Shown here piece after piece: positions 37,791 through 49,009 of a DNA stretch of 64,000 nucleotides. A program made the position numbers and the translations under genes. Every line of letters begins with the position of its first letter. Within the stretch, counting starts at the first letter, position 1. Location: the NCBI RefSeq assembly GCF_031877795.1, contig NC_133932.1, forward strand, positions 72,343,937-72,407,936, read 5' to 3'. Source of the stretch: Strix aluco. Lineage: Eukaryota > Chordata > Aves > Strigiformes > Strigidae. The notes beneath the pieces are model-generated. The model saw nothing but the letters and a program-made list of their open reading frames with translations, ran no database searches and was not told the origin of the DNA.

Positions 37791-39515
37791 GTAACAACCT
37801 TTTCCAAATCATACTACATTCAAGCAGTCACCTGCACACCCAGCGTAATTTATGTACAGTCCCTTCACCTCTGTCCTGTGGTCATCTTCCTGATCATCCC
37901 AGTTTACCCAAAACTGGAGTAAAAGGGGTTGTGTGAAATGAGAAATGTTCATATCCTTGTGGAGGGAAATTCCCTTCAGGCAGCTGGCTGAAGGGAATCC
38001 CAATCCTATAGCAATCCTTTGTGCACCTATAGCAGAAATCCAATCCTGTACCCTAAAGCCTGTCCAAGTTCTAGCAGTGCTGGACAAGGAGAAGTTGCTC
38101 TGTAGTTACTCACTGTCACCTTGTCCTGCAAGCATGTACAGAATTTCCCAGTCCACAGTGTGCATACACTACCATGGACTGTCCAGTAGAAGTAATTGAC
38201 AAGTAAGGAGATATACAAGCTTTCAAAGATTCATTCAGTATATTGCAGAGAACGAAGTACATCCTCTCAAGATTACACCCCTCTGAACGCGCCCCCACAG
38301 AAGAGCACAAAAAAGAGTGTGTTTGAGATCCTTGTCTACCTAGCAGGAAGACATGTCCTTGGTGGTTTCTGCAAGAGTAAGTACAGAGACCCGAGCAACA
38401 AAAAACTTCGTTGACCAGTGAGATGTCTGCAAGATGCTGATAAAACAGCCTCCAGCAGCTGCTTGATACAGAGCAGAGATACATTGCCTGTATTTTCAGT
38501 GGAGGGAATTTCTGCTGTCCAGAAAGGCCAGGTGAAGGTCCAGCATAAAATGGAGCAACCTGCACTGATAGCATACCTGAGTCTGCATCTCTAGTTTTTA
38601 TCTCAAACAAGAAATCAATCTTAAAAAGCCCTGTGTTAGAAAGGATGAGGCAATGAACCCTCCTAAAGTTAGATGAAACGATTAAAATAAGACTTACATC
38701 AGTTTTACAAATAAAAATACACCTGTTCTTCCTGAGCTTTGCTCCAAACATTTTCAACTAGTCCTCCAGAAGTTCCTTTGTTTTCACCTTTTATATGTTA
38801 GTAGCATTAGATAACAGATCTCGCCAGTTAATGCCTGAAATATTTCCTGAAATACGAGCATCTGACATTCGCCTCAGTTACCTGTGGAAAAAACTACAGT
38901 ATTTGTACTTTTTTGAGAAATTTGCGTAGCTATGGCTTGACAGTGAGTTGAGGCCAAATATAATTTTGCCTGTTTCTGCTCTGTCAGACACAGTAAGTGG
39001 ACCCTTGGCCTCTGACTTGCACAAAGAGGGTTCTTTGGCTTCCCTTGAAACCTCCATGGACATGGGTGCTGCCTCCTGGCCAGCGGTGCCTTCTGTAAAA
39101 TAACATCTATAGATGATAGGACACCTTGGTAACCCACTTCTAACAGTTCTTCAATATTCTCTTGTACAGCATGACACAGTGCTGGCTTTACAAGATGTTA
39201 CTACTGCCCCTGCACATAACAGCCTCTGGTGCTTTCATCAAAACTAGCAGAAGTGCAGAAGTGTCACATACTTTGTGCTTATCTTTTTGGGAAATTTGAT
39301 GCTCTATTTCCCTTGAAGCTATTTAGATAGAACTCCTTCAAATCTTTTATGGCCCAGGAAGGATACTTTTGATATCGAAGTCAGCTGTTTACCTTGGTAT
39401 TGTAGCCTTACTTCCACTCTTCACAAGTCTCTCTCTCCCTTTTGTATAGGTTTCTTTGTGTTGATTCTAAGGGCTCAGTATAAGGGAGCTCTTACTACAC
39501 CTTCTATATTCCCAG

Positions 39516-39539
39516 AAAAAAAAAAAAAAAAAAAAAAAA
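39516..39539. repeat. Poly-A tract, 24 bases
   Basis: An uninterrupted run of 24 A on the plus strand. No recognisable retroposed sequence precedes it. Confidence 0.95.
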
Positions 39540-40436
39540 GAGTGTGGATATGTGGATAATAAAGATTGAGAGCAGTATCAGTAACTTCAATTTAAAAATA
39601 TTACTTTTGTCTTCTTGAAGCTGTCTCCAATCCAAGCAGAATAGGGTCAGCAGATAAAAAACTGAGACGAAACATAAAACAAATCAAATCCTGATAAAGC
39701 ATGGAAATGCAAAATCAAGGCGTCCAAACAATCATACTTCTCTTCTGAGGTGCCACCATGCCAAAATGATACAATCACAATCAAAGTTTTTAAGTAACTG
39801 TGACCATAGATTAGACTTGATTAAAGTTTAAGACACGTTATATTCATTTTCTTCTACTTCCAATGTCCTCCAGGGACACCTACAAACTAAAGCATTCAAA
39901 CTCAGGGGACTTTCTTGAAAGAATTGCCCTTAATCTTTTAGTTGTTGAATAAAATCACTGTGTGGAACATGCATCTAACAATTCATCTTTTACTGATATG
40001 ACTCTCAATAAATTGTCTGTTCCCAAAGTTGTAAGACTGAAGAAGCTATTATGAGAACAGAGCATTTTATTTTAGATGAAACCATGCAAATCTCAAGGAG
40101 AGAGGAGGCTGGCAGAAAGAAAAGTCCCCTGATATATATCTTTTAATTAACACAGCAAAACATTCCTTTCTGTATGCAGGTAAATCATTTATGCACAATT
40201 CACTTGGGTTTCTCATCCTTATCACTAAAACCATTTTTTTTTTCCAAGTTTGATTTATTTTGGAAAAAAAAAATCGAACTAGCAAAGTGTATTGTATGAT
40301 GAGGGAATTCAGGATGTATAGCACTGAGGGACAACAGTCATTTAAATTGCATTAATTCTTCCCTAAAGTGAGAGTATAAAGGTGACTCTATCAGTCTTAC
40401 CCAAGTTTTACAATACTAATTTAAAAGATTCATGTT

Positions 40437-40443
<7 letters not shown>

Positions 40444-40465
<22 letters not shown>
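40444..40465. repeat. Poly-T tract, 22 bases
   Basis: An uninterrupted run of 22 T on the plus strand, followed by AAGATG. There is no identifiable parent element. Confidence 0.95.
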
Positions 40466-40467
<2 letters not shown>

Positions 40468-41859
40468 GATGCTGAGTTACTAGCCCTAGATATGTTAATC
40501 TCTTAGGGCCTTACCTGTCTTCTCAGCAAGCCAAATGCAAGAGATCACTCCATTTTCTTTGCATCGTGATCCTTTCCCCAAAGCATGAAGCAGAAGCAGA
40601 AGTTCAGGCCCAGTTCAGGCAGCGCCCGCGTGGACAACTGCTGTACCACAAGCATGAAGTCACCTACTGCCTGCACCTTCTGCAGCTCCCACAGAGTCTC
40701 CTCCAGCCCTCAGTCTTGGTCGACGGCCATACAGAACAGCTGACTTATTAAAGTAAGCTATTGAAAATAAAAGTAAAAAACCTAAAGCAGCTTAAAAATT
40801 AACATTACTGTCAATATCTGTAGGAGTACATTTGATGACCAATCTGAGGAATTGCCTTGAAACTTTTTTGGGGGATAGACTCAGTGCACAGGTGCACGGT
40901 GCATACAGCACAGTCGTATAGAAACTCAAATTCTATATTGCTAGGAATTCTGCAATTTCAGACCCATTTTTTGCTCCCTGATTCACTAGTAACCTAAAAT
41001 TTGGGTGGAGGTTAGATTTTCACCCCAACAACTGAAAGGAATTTTGAATTCTATAAAGCGTCCATCCATCTGACCAGGATCACTTCCACATTCTTTGTTA
41101 CTGCAGCATCTGAGAATGAATGACCTTACATTAGATGGATAGTATGCAAAGTCTTTAAAAATGGTTAGCTGAACTACCAAGCTATTTCAGAGAGGACAGG
41201 AAAGCCAGCAGTCCTTCTCAAGGATGTTAAACTAAAATGTTTACTTATGCTTTCCAAGTAAGAGCTGGAAATTTAAATGCTGGTACCTGTTTTCAAAACT
41301 GCTATCAAGCACCTTTCGTCTTTGTCTGGTGAAGCTGCAAGAGTGGCGAGGTCCTGCAGAGGGCCCAGTAACACACACCGGGGCGAGGGATGGTAGCCAC
41401 TGTTGGCGAAACTGTTTATAAAGTGAACTGAAGGATTAATTTAACCTGGTAATTGGGCTTCACACACTGACAACCAGCAGCCTGCAACTGGGGAGAGCCA
41501 CCAGCCTTCCACATTCCTGTCCTGGCCACTAACATGGCTCCTCTGCTGCAAAAGGGGACAGAGGTACCTTAGCTACTTTTTGACTACCAACAACAATAAA
41601 TGCTTACCGGGAAAAGTAACCTAGGCATCCTGAACTCAGGAGAAAACCTTAATACTGTCTCTCAGCACTTCCTATACATACTTCATTTGCTTCGGTGCTC
41701 TTCCTTACTGCATCATTCCCCCTGCTTGTTACATTTGGGACTTCAGGAATACCTGGGAAAGTAAGCAGCTGCATGAAGTATTATTAGCTTCATTATTTTT
41801 TGACATTACATTGGATGCTCGCACTACTTTTGATACTCAGAAGCGAGAAATTATTAGCT

Positions 41860-41881
41860 CTTTTGAGCCATAGCTCAAAAG
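41860..41881. repeat. 9-bp inverted repeat with 4-base loop
   Basis: CTTTTGAGC and GCTCAAAAG are separated by CATA. One G-T and one C-G pair could extend the stem. It is followed by a T run (41886-41893). Confidence 0.85.
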
Positions 41882-44800
41882 GGTGTTTTTTTTAAGTACA
41901 CAGATCAAATAGGCCATGAGGATGATAATAAGCCTAACTAAAACAATGAAATGCATCCCAAGGATATTAAAATTTTTTCTGAAGCATTTCTATTAGAGAA
42001 CTTTTTTTTATTATATTCTGTGCAACGGTTTACAATATTTTGTCTCTCTCTTTCATTTTTATTACAATTTAAAAGATTAACTAAAAATACCCTACCAAAA
42101 AACGAGACCCGTGGAGCAGTCCAATTCAATTGTATTTATTCTGCATGCTCCACGAAATTAGGACACAGTTAATCAGCAACTGCACTTAATTAGTAAGAAA
42201 CCTATTTAAACCTAATGATACACATGGCCAGGGTTGCTGCTGCTTAATGGAGACAGTAGTTCTGCTTAATTGGGATGCTTTCAGGTGATATAATGGTTGA
42301 AACTGATGCTTTGCTCTGCTGTTTCGGGCTCATGGTGGTTCTCTCTCTCCATCCTGCTGGGAACATTTTGCAATTGGAGCTGACATAGCACCCAAAGGGC
42401 TCCCTCGCTGCCTTCATTTACCTCCTGACTCGTGCCATCAGCACCAGCTCTTTGCTGCCAGCTGCCCAACTGCAGAACAAATCTGCCGTCTGAGGATGGT
42501 GATGACTCGGGTGTAAGGTCTGCTGCCAGCTCCCTTGACTTGAGTGTTGAAACAGTGCTTTTCAGTAGTCGAAAGGACTTTATCATCAGCTCAAGGGTTC
42601 AGCAACACAACATGGACTTTCCTGTGACACCTATCACAGATTAGCAGTGATTACCGCTGCCTGCATGTTTTAAATGAGAACTTTAAGAAGTTTGTGATTC
42701 CTGCTGCTGTGACTTCCCCCTCAACAAACACTTGCTGATTTTTATATACTATATCAATGCTACCATACCTGATAGCTGCTCACTAGTGTGGGAAATGAGT
42801 CAGAAGCCTTAGCTCAGCTCCTAGAAGAGCCTCCCACTCACTCAAGCCTTTTGTTGGCAGCCTCAGCAGGAAAGGGTCACTGAGAGATTCAGTTGTTTCC
42901 TCAAACCTGCAGATGATCTCCCCGAATCACAGCACTGTCACCCTGCCGGGCAGTATAAGGAAGCTTGCAAACAAGCTGATCTGCCACGCAGAAATAACAA
43001 AAGTTGGCTCAAAGGACGGCAGTTTCTCTTGGCCATTGCCACTGCAAATAACTAAGAAAGGAGGATTTGTAAAGATGGCATTTTAGACAAGATACCAAAG
43101 CCAGAACAAAGTTTGCACAGTACGCAGCACCTGGCAGTGTGTCAGTATAGCATGAGATGGCTTCACTTCCATCCTCAAAGAGCTTAGTGCCACAGCAGAG
43201 TCCCTCACATCTAACTAATTAATTGCACACATCAACTGAAACTAGACCTGTCAAATGGTACCGCGCCGGTCCAGTCAACCCTCGGGCTCAAACAGCAGAA
43301 CAACATTGCAGTCTGTAACAGGGCGAGTTGGGAAGATAAGCCAAGTCTTGGAAAAATGCAGAAGGATGTAACTTCAAGCTGCTTTGCAGATCGGCAGCTG
43401 TCTTTTGCGAAAGGCTGAAATACAGGAGACCACAGCCAGCCTTCAGTAGCTGGAAATACATTAATTTAAGGGCAGTATAAATATTGCTCTACTGATCCAT
43501 CTTTAGCTGAACTTTCTTACCATACTCCTTTGCACCTTTGTTGTTTTATTCTAGCTTTTCACATGCAAAATGCTCTGCAGAACCAATGCAGACTTTTTAT
43601 GAAAAAGGCTCGGTTTGAAACTTGTGTCTGCACTAGTTTCTATATAAAGTTTCACTGGGGTGTCACTAGTACAATCCTGCTAAGTATCGATGTTCTCAGC
43701 GTAGGCTGGTGGGAGGACAACAGAATGGCTGAGGCAGAAAAGACCAGAAATGTTGGGATTAGCCACAACAACAGCAAGTGCAGAGAGGGAGGAGCGGGAA
43801 AGACTGGTAAGTGTGTAGGGAAAATGGAAAACCAAAAGGCTGCAGAGAAAAGAAGGGTAAGAGACTAAAGAAATTACACACCAACCCTAAACCACCTCAG
43901 GAGCAGAAGCCGTGCGGAGTGGTCGTTTGCCCAGGGCAAAGATGGCTCCATGGCTCGGTGTAACGTGACACTTTGTAGTGACTGGAAACACATGCACACA
44001 CACTTAGTGTACCTAATTAGAAGTAAAACAGGACTTCTACTTGTCACTGGGAGTATGTCTGACTGGCAGGGAATATCCACATGTAGCGATGCGGCACATC
44101 TTGGGGTTTTTCAGCACATCGTTAGAAAACACTGAGCCCCGTCAACTGCCTCGTGTTCAACTGGATCCAAAACCTTGTCTCCCCTACTTACAACAGAAGG
44201 ACCTGCTGGGATACATCGGGGGAAAAGTATGGTTTCACTGTCCAGGAAGCAAAACAACGCAATTATAAATATTAAGAGAATGCTGTGTTCCAAAAAAAAG
44301 AACCAACCCCATCCTCCCCTATTCTCACAAGACTCTTGCCTGACCCACTGGGTTTCACAACCTTCGCTTCCATGGCCTTCCTACCGCTGGTCCCATCCCT
44401 TTCACACTTGCAGTGAAGGCCCGCTGGGGGACGAGGAGACGAAATCAGCTCAGCCAGAACCTCCAGCCACGCAGGTGAAGGAAACAGTCTGAGCAAGCTT
44501 TGCTATAAAGCTAAGTGACAGAGGATCTGGATACCTCGTCTAACGCACAGCACCTCGGTCAGAGCTAGTATATTTTCGTATGAGGTGACCATGAAGAATA
44601 AAAATGCCTGCCCTGGAACAGCTGCAATAATACTTTAAAATGCTGTAACACAAAAGATCTTTCTGCTGATAACAGACATGGAATAATTTATATCCATAGT
44701 GTAAAAGCATGAAAAAAACCTAACAAGACCAGCTCTATACTATCAATTTTTAGATAAATGTCTGGGTCTGGGAGTGACTGCAAGCACAAAAAGAGCGGAT

Positions 44801-45025
44801 TTGGATGGAAACTTAAATGCTATTTTTGCTCTCCTACGACCTTGCTGGCCATACGGTCTATGAAGGTTCATTATCAGAACTGTAATTTGGTTACCACTAC
44901 AACAGTTTCAGGCTTCCTAGCAGCAGCTTGCTGAAGCTGCTGAGGTTAAAGACAATTTTTTTTTAAGATATATGAATGATCATTAAACATGATTGTTAAA
45001 GAAGCAAACTGTCAAAGTTGTTTCA

Positions 45026-45031
45026 TTTATT
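45026..45031 (-). terminator. ING1: Distal polyadenylation signal of ING1
   Basis: AATAAA on the minus strand (TTTATT on plus), about 0.9 kb after the ING1 stop codon. Confidence 0.55.
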
Positions 45032-45498
45032 TCTTAATATCACAGCTGTACAATTTTCATACATACAGCAGGAAATGCACATTGGTTACACAATGGCATT
45101 TGGCTGCATTTCCAGGTATAATACAGTAAGTGCAACTCCACTTAAAAATGTACATTTATACAACTTAAACAAATTAAGGATTGCTACACTACTATCTGTG
45201 ACAGTATAAAGCTTCATTTATGTTAAGTCTCATTACTAAACCACTTCCTGGTTAAATATAAAACATATTCAATCATTTTAAAATGGCCCTTGTGGTACGT
45301 GGCCAGCATATAAAATATCTGTTGTGTAAAATTTAACCATTAACTTTTTTTTAAAAAATAATCCTCTAAGCCTATTTAAACATTTTCTATTGAACTGTTA
45401 TACTGACACTTTGTAGCAGGAACCAAATTTGACCCTCCTTTTGTTTGCTCTTGCACTGCTTATCACCAAAAGAAGTTACATTTGTAATGTATTGCAGC

Positions 45499-45504
45499 TT
45501 TATT
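45499..45504 (-). terminator. ING1: Proximal polyadenylation signal of ING1
   Basis: AATAAA on the minus strand, about 0.43 kb after the stop codon. With the distal signal it allows two UTR lengths. Confidence 0.45.
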
Positions 45505-45933
45505 CAGATACAACCAGATGGCTAAACTATTTAACAATTTTGCTCAAAAAGTAAATAACATTTTTCAATAAAGAAAACGAAATTACATTTCAGAGATATT
45601 TGTCATCAAAATTTTAATGGGTAGAGTGCTACCAGCACTGAAGGAAAAAAAAAAAGATATTAATTTATCTTTTAAGACCCACCTGAATATTCAGTTTAAA
45701 CTCTTATAACTTTACTTTTTGGAATACACTGGTCCACAGACCACATTCTTGTTACAGTTTACCAAATGAAAAACAAAATTGCTTATTGCCGTCCCTATAA
45801 CAGGAATGGTTCAGTTTTAAACCTCCTTTAAAAATATACATTTTACAATCCTTTCACCTCAACAAAGGTGACACTGACAATAAATACACTGGTTTGGTGG
45901 TTTTATTTTTCTTTGCTGTGAAAAGTCTACGAA

Positions 45934-46637
45934 CTACCTGTTGTAGGCCCTTTCTTTTTTAGACTTCTCCAATGCCTTGTCCATAGTTTTCTCATTTTCT
46001 CCTCTACATTTGGGGCAGTACCATTTGCCCTTTGGTTTATGATTGAGTCCCACACAGGAAAAGTGAAACCACTCAATGGGGCACTCATCATTATCGCATC
46101 CTATCATTTCTCCATAGGAGACTTGGTTGCACAAGCAGTATGTTGGCTCGTTAGGGTCAATAGGAAGGTCTGGGGGAGAAGCTTCCCTCTCTGCTTTAGC
46201 CTTGGACCGTTTCTTCTTCTTGGACGTTTTTGCTTTCTTCTCCTTTGGAGTTCCTGAGGTGATGTCATCATGATCATGATTATTTGAAGCATTTTCTCGA
46301 TTCTCATTATTTCTTTGCCGCCTCGATCTCTTATTGTTGGGCTTTTCTGCCTGTGCGATTGTCTCATTCTTTGACTTATCTTGGCTGGCTTTCCCGCTGT
46401 TTCCAGTGGTATCATTAGTCTCTTGACAAGTCTCAAACAGTTCCACGTGGCTGTCCACTTGCCTGGTTCTGTTCTCAACGAGCTCCACCATCTGACTGAC
46501 GATTTGGATCTTCTCGTCTCCCAGTTCCTGACTCCGAATCAAGGCTCTCTGTATGCAGTGCAACATTCTTCTCTTCTGCACGGCATCTGTCTCTCGTTTA
46601 AATTTTTCATAGTAATCATCCAGGTCCTTCAGAATCT
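45934..46637 (-). CDS. ING1: ING1 (inhibitor of growth 1), coding exon 2 (residues 46-279, PHD finger)
   Basis: The exon starts after a TTCCTTGCAG acceptor and supplies AG to complete Glu46, in phase with exon 1 (51463-51598). The joined CDS is 840 nt, 279 residues plus stop (TAG at 45936-45934), exactly the length of human p33ING1b. It carries the rest of the ING N-terminal domain, a basic nuclear-localisation region (about 148-156 and 177-196: [24 protein letters not shown]), and a PHD finger with zinc ligands C213, C215, C226, C231, H237, C240, C253 and C256. Tyr212 and Trp235 are the aromatic residues known to hold H3K4me3. A polybasic tail follows (about 262-276, [12 protein letters not shown]). 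ING1 is a nuclear chromatin reader in Sin3-HDAC complexes and a growth-suppressing, p53-linked factor. An internal Met70 (ATG 46566-46564) is the start of the short 210-residue form known in human. Confidence 0.98.
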
Positions 46638-49009
46638 CTGCAAGGAAGAAATAAAAACTATAAATAATATTTTCAACAGAGGGAATGGTGAAACAAACCC
46701 TTCCTATATTGTTCCTTCCATGCAGCAACACCTTTTTGTAACTCACAAAGCTGATCAAAGACAGATTCCCTGAAGCTGGTATCTGACAAGGGGATCATGA
46801 CGCCAGTGGATTACTTTTGATCTACTCAGTCCCGCAGGAAGAGAATGCAAATGCTGATTTGGAAAAAAAAAAAAGTGACTGACTAAATATAATTTTATGC
46901 GTGTTGACAATTCTTCCCTTTAAACTTATCAGTAATCAAAAACTACTAACTAAACAAATATACACACACCATCAAACGTTCCAAAATTCATTGTAAAATT
47001 AGAGGGGAAACTCATAGATTGCTTTCCTGGACATTTTCTGTTTAATAAATTAATATTTTGAGTGAATGACTGAGAGTGGGAGAAAGAGAGTAGGAAAGAA
47101 AGTACAAACCAGTGTAGAAATCAGATACTGCGTTAATAATCACTATCATACTTGATGGCTGATGCAGGAGAACTTCAAATGCACAGGGGTAGACCCTAAG
47201 CTATGGCAAGTTTCATCCAATACTGCTGAGTTGCTTTTGCTGAAAATGTGAGGCCACTTAAATCTCTAGGACTACAGAATTAGGATTACAATATCCAAGA
47301 TGTCTAGATGATTTCCTCGTGATATTTTCTGTAAAATACCTGTTGCTTACTTTTTAAAACACAGAAACATAATCTTCATTAAATATTCACTGCAGAGAAG
47401 GAGAATGAAAAAGTTAGAAGATAACATTAAAGATGATATGCAACAATTGGGGCAGGTAAAGCTTCCAATTTAAAATGCTAACACCAAAAATACGTTAGAT
47501 CTTGAACTGCAGCTCAAGGATTGTTCCAACAGTTTCTAAGAAAGAACAGTGCACAAAAATGTTAAAAGTTTCGAGAATTGTTCTAGAAACCTATTTTTAA
47601 GCAGATGTTTCTGAGCTTCACTGCAATACTCAAACCAACTGAAACATACAGGACACTCAGCATTTCCATATTGAGTGCTCAAAAACATGCAGAATGTTTT
47701 TCCTGCATATCCTTTCTTCTCTGATTTTTCCCTTTCTCACAGCTTAGAGCATTCTGCCTTAGAGAAGCAAAATATATTGAGATATAAAATCTAACCTCAA
47801 TTGACCTAACAGAAACCAGGATCCTTATACATGCAAATGGTATTACCAAAACTTTTTTTATACTTTTTTTTTTTTTTTTTAAATTAAGAGATACATATGC
47901 ATAAGCGACACATATGCAACTAATAGTTATCCTGTGATTTAGGTTTTGTCTTGCCTGGGGAGATTTTCTGAACACATGCATTCCTGATTTCTAGTGAAGA
48001 CAATGGAAAGTTTATGCAAGTTTTACTTTAGTTTTTATAGCTGCAGTCTACGCTTCCCGCATCGGTTAAGCATGACCTGTCAGCTGGTACTGCAATATAA
48101 CCTATCTGACCAAAATTAGTATTTCAGTACATTATTATCTTCAGCAAATGCCTTTTTTTCTAACTACAAAAAACCCAAAACAAACAAAAAAAACCCCAAA
48201 ACCCCAAACCATCCCTACCACCACCAGCAAAAAAACCTCCAACGTACAGAAGATTAAGCATTCAGGAAGACTAAAAATCAAGTGCTAATTATTTTCAGTG
48301 GCTGAAATGCAGAAGTTTTATGTTCTAAATTTTGGCACTTGAGTGATGTCATCGGTTTAACCCATCTCAGTCTGGTAGGCAGGCATCTTTCATGAAGAAC
48401 ACTCTCTTGATACCACAAAATAATTAATGACTTAAGTTAGGCATTACGAAAACTTCCATTCTAGTATTGCACACACACATTAACACTACAGCACCACAGC
48501 ACCTCCTGAAACAGCTGTATTATGCAGGAGAAAAGAGTTGGCTGCAATGATCTTGAACTCTGCAAAACCCTGCGGAGCGCGTCCTCGGGCACTGCCACGT
48601 TTGGTGTGTGCAGACACCGTGCGAAAGGAGCCTTTTCACAAACGCAGGCAAACAGAAAGGGCTGCTGAGAATCAGTGGTGGAAAAATGTTATATTCGAGC
48701 ACTGCTCCTGCTAAAAGCAGCAGCTTGACAGCTGGCTACTACAGCTCGGAGGAGGGCTGCGCCGCCGTTCCTCACACCAGCACGCTCAGCGGAAGCTGCC
48801 CGCCCTGAGGAGGCTGCGTTTATAGGAATTCCAAAAAACTGCTTTCCCCTGGCGTGCTGTAACAGAAAGACCAGAAAGCAGAGTTTTGTGCCATTTGTGT
48901 GTTACGCAATTGTTCACCAGCTGTGAATGCACGCTCCCAACATCGCAGGCGCCATTCAAATAATACCAAAAAAAAAAACCAAAAAGAGGTGCCGTATGTT
49001 GTGAAAAGC

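Larger units (their letters stand above)
37791..45004. other. Intergenic DNA downstream of ING1
   Basis: No gene is supported. The stretch contains one 213-codon open frame on the minus strand (38116-38757) that I do not recognise, an A24 tract, a T22 tract and a hairpin at 41860-41881. The rest is unique AT-leaning sequence. Confidence 0.5.
45006..45933 (-). other. ING1: ING1 3' UTR (putative)
   Basis: AT-rich sequence follows the ING1 stop on the minus strand. Two AATAAA signals lie in the right orientation, at 45504-45499 and 45031-45026. The distal one gives a UTR of roughly 0.9 kb, the proximal one roughly 0.45 kb. The end at 45006 is an estimate. Confidence 0.6.
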
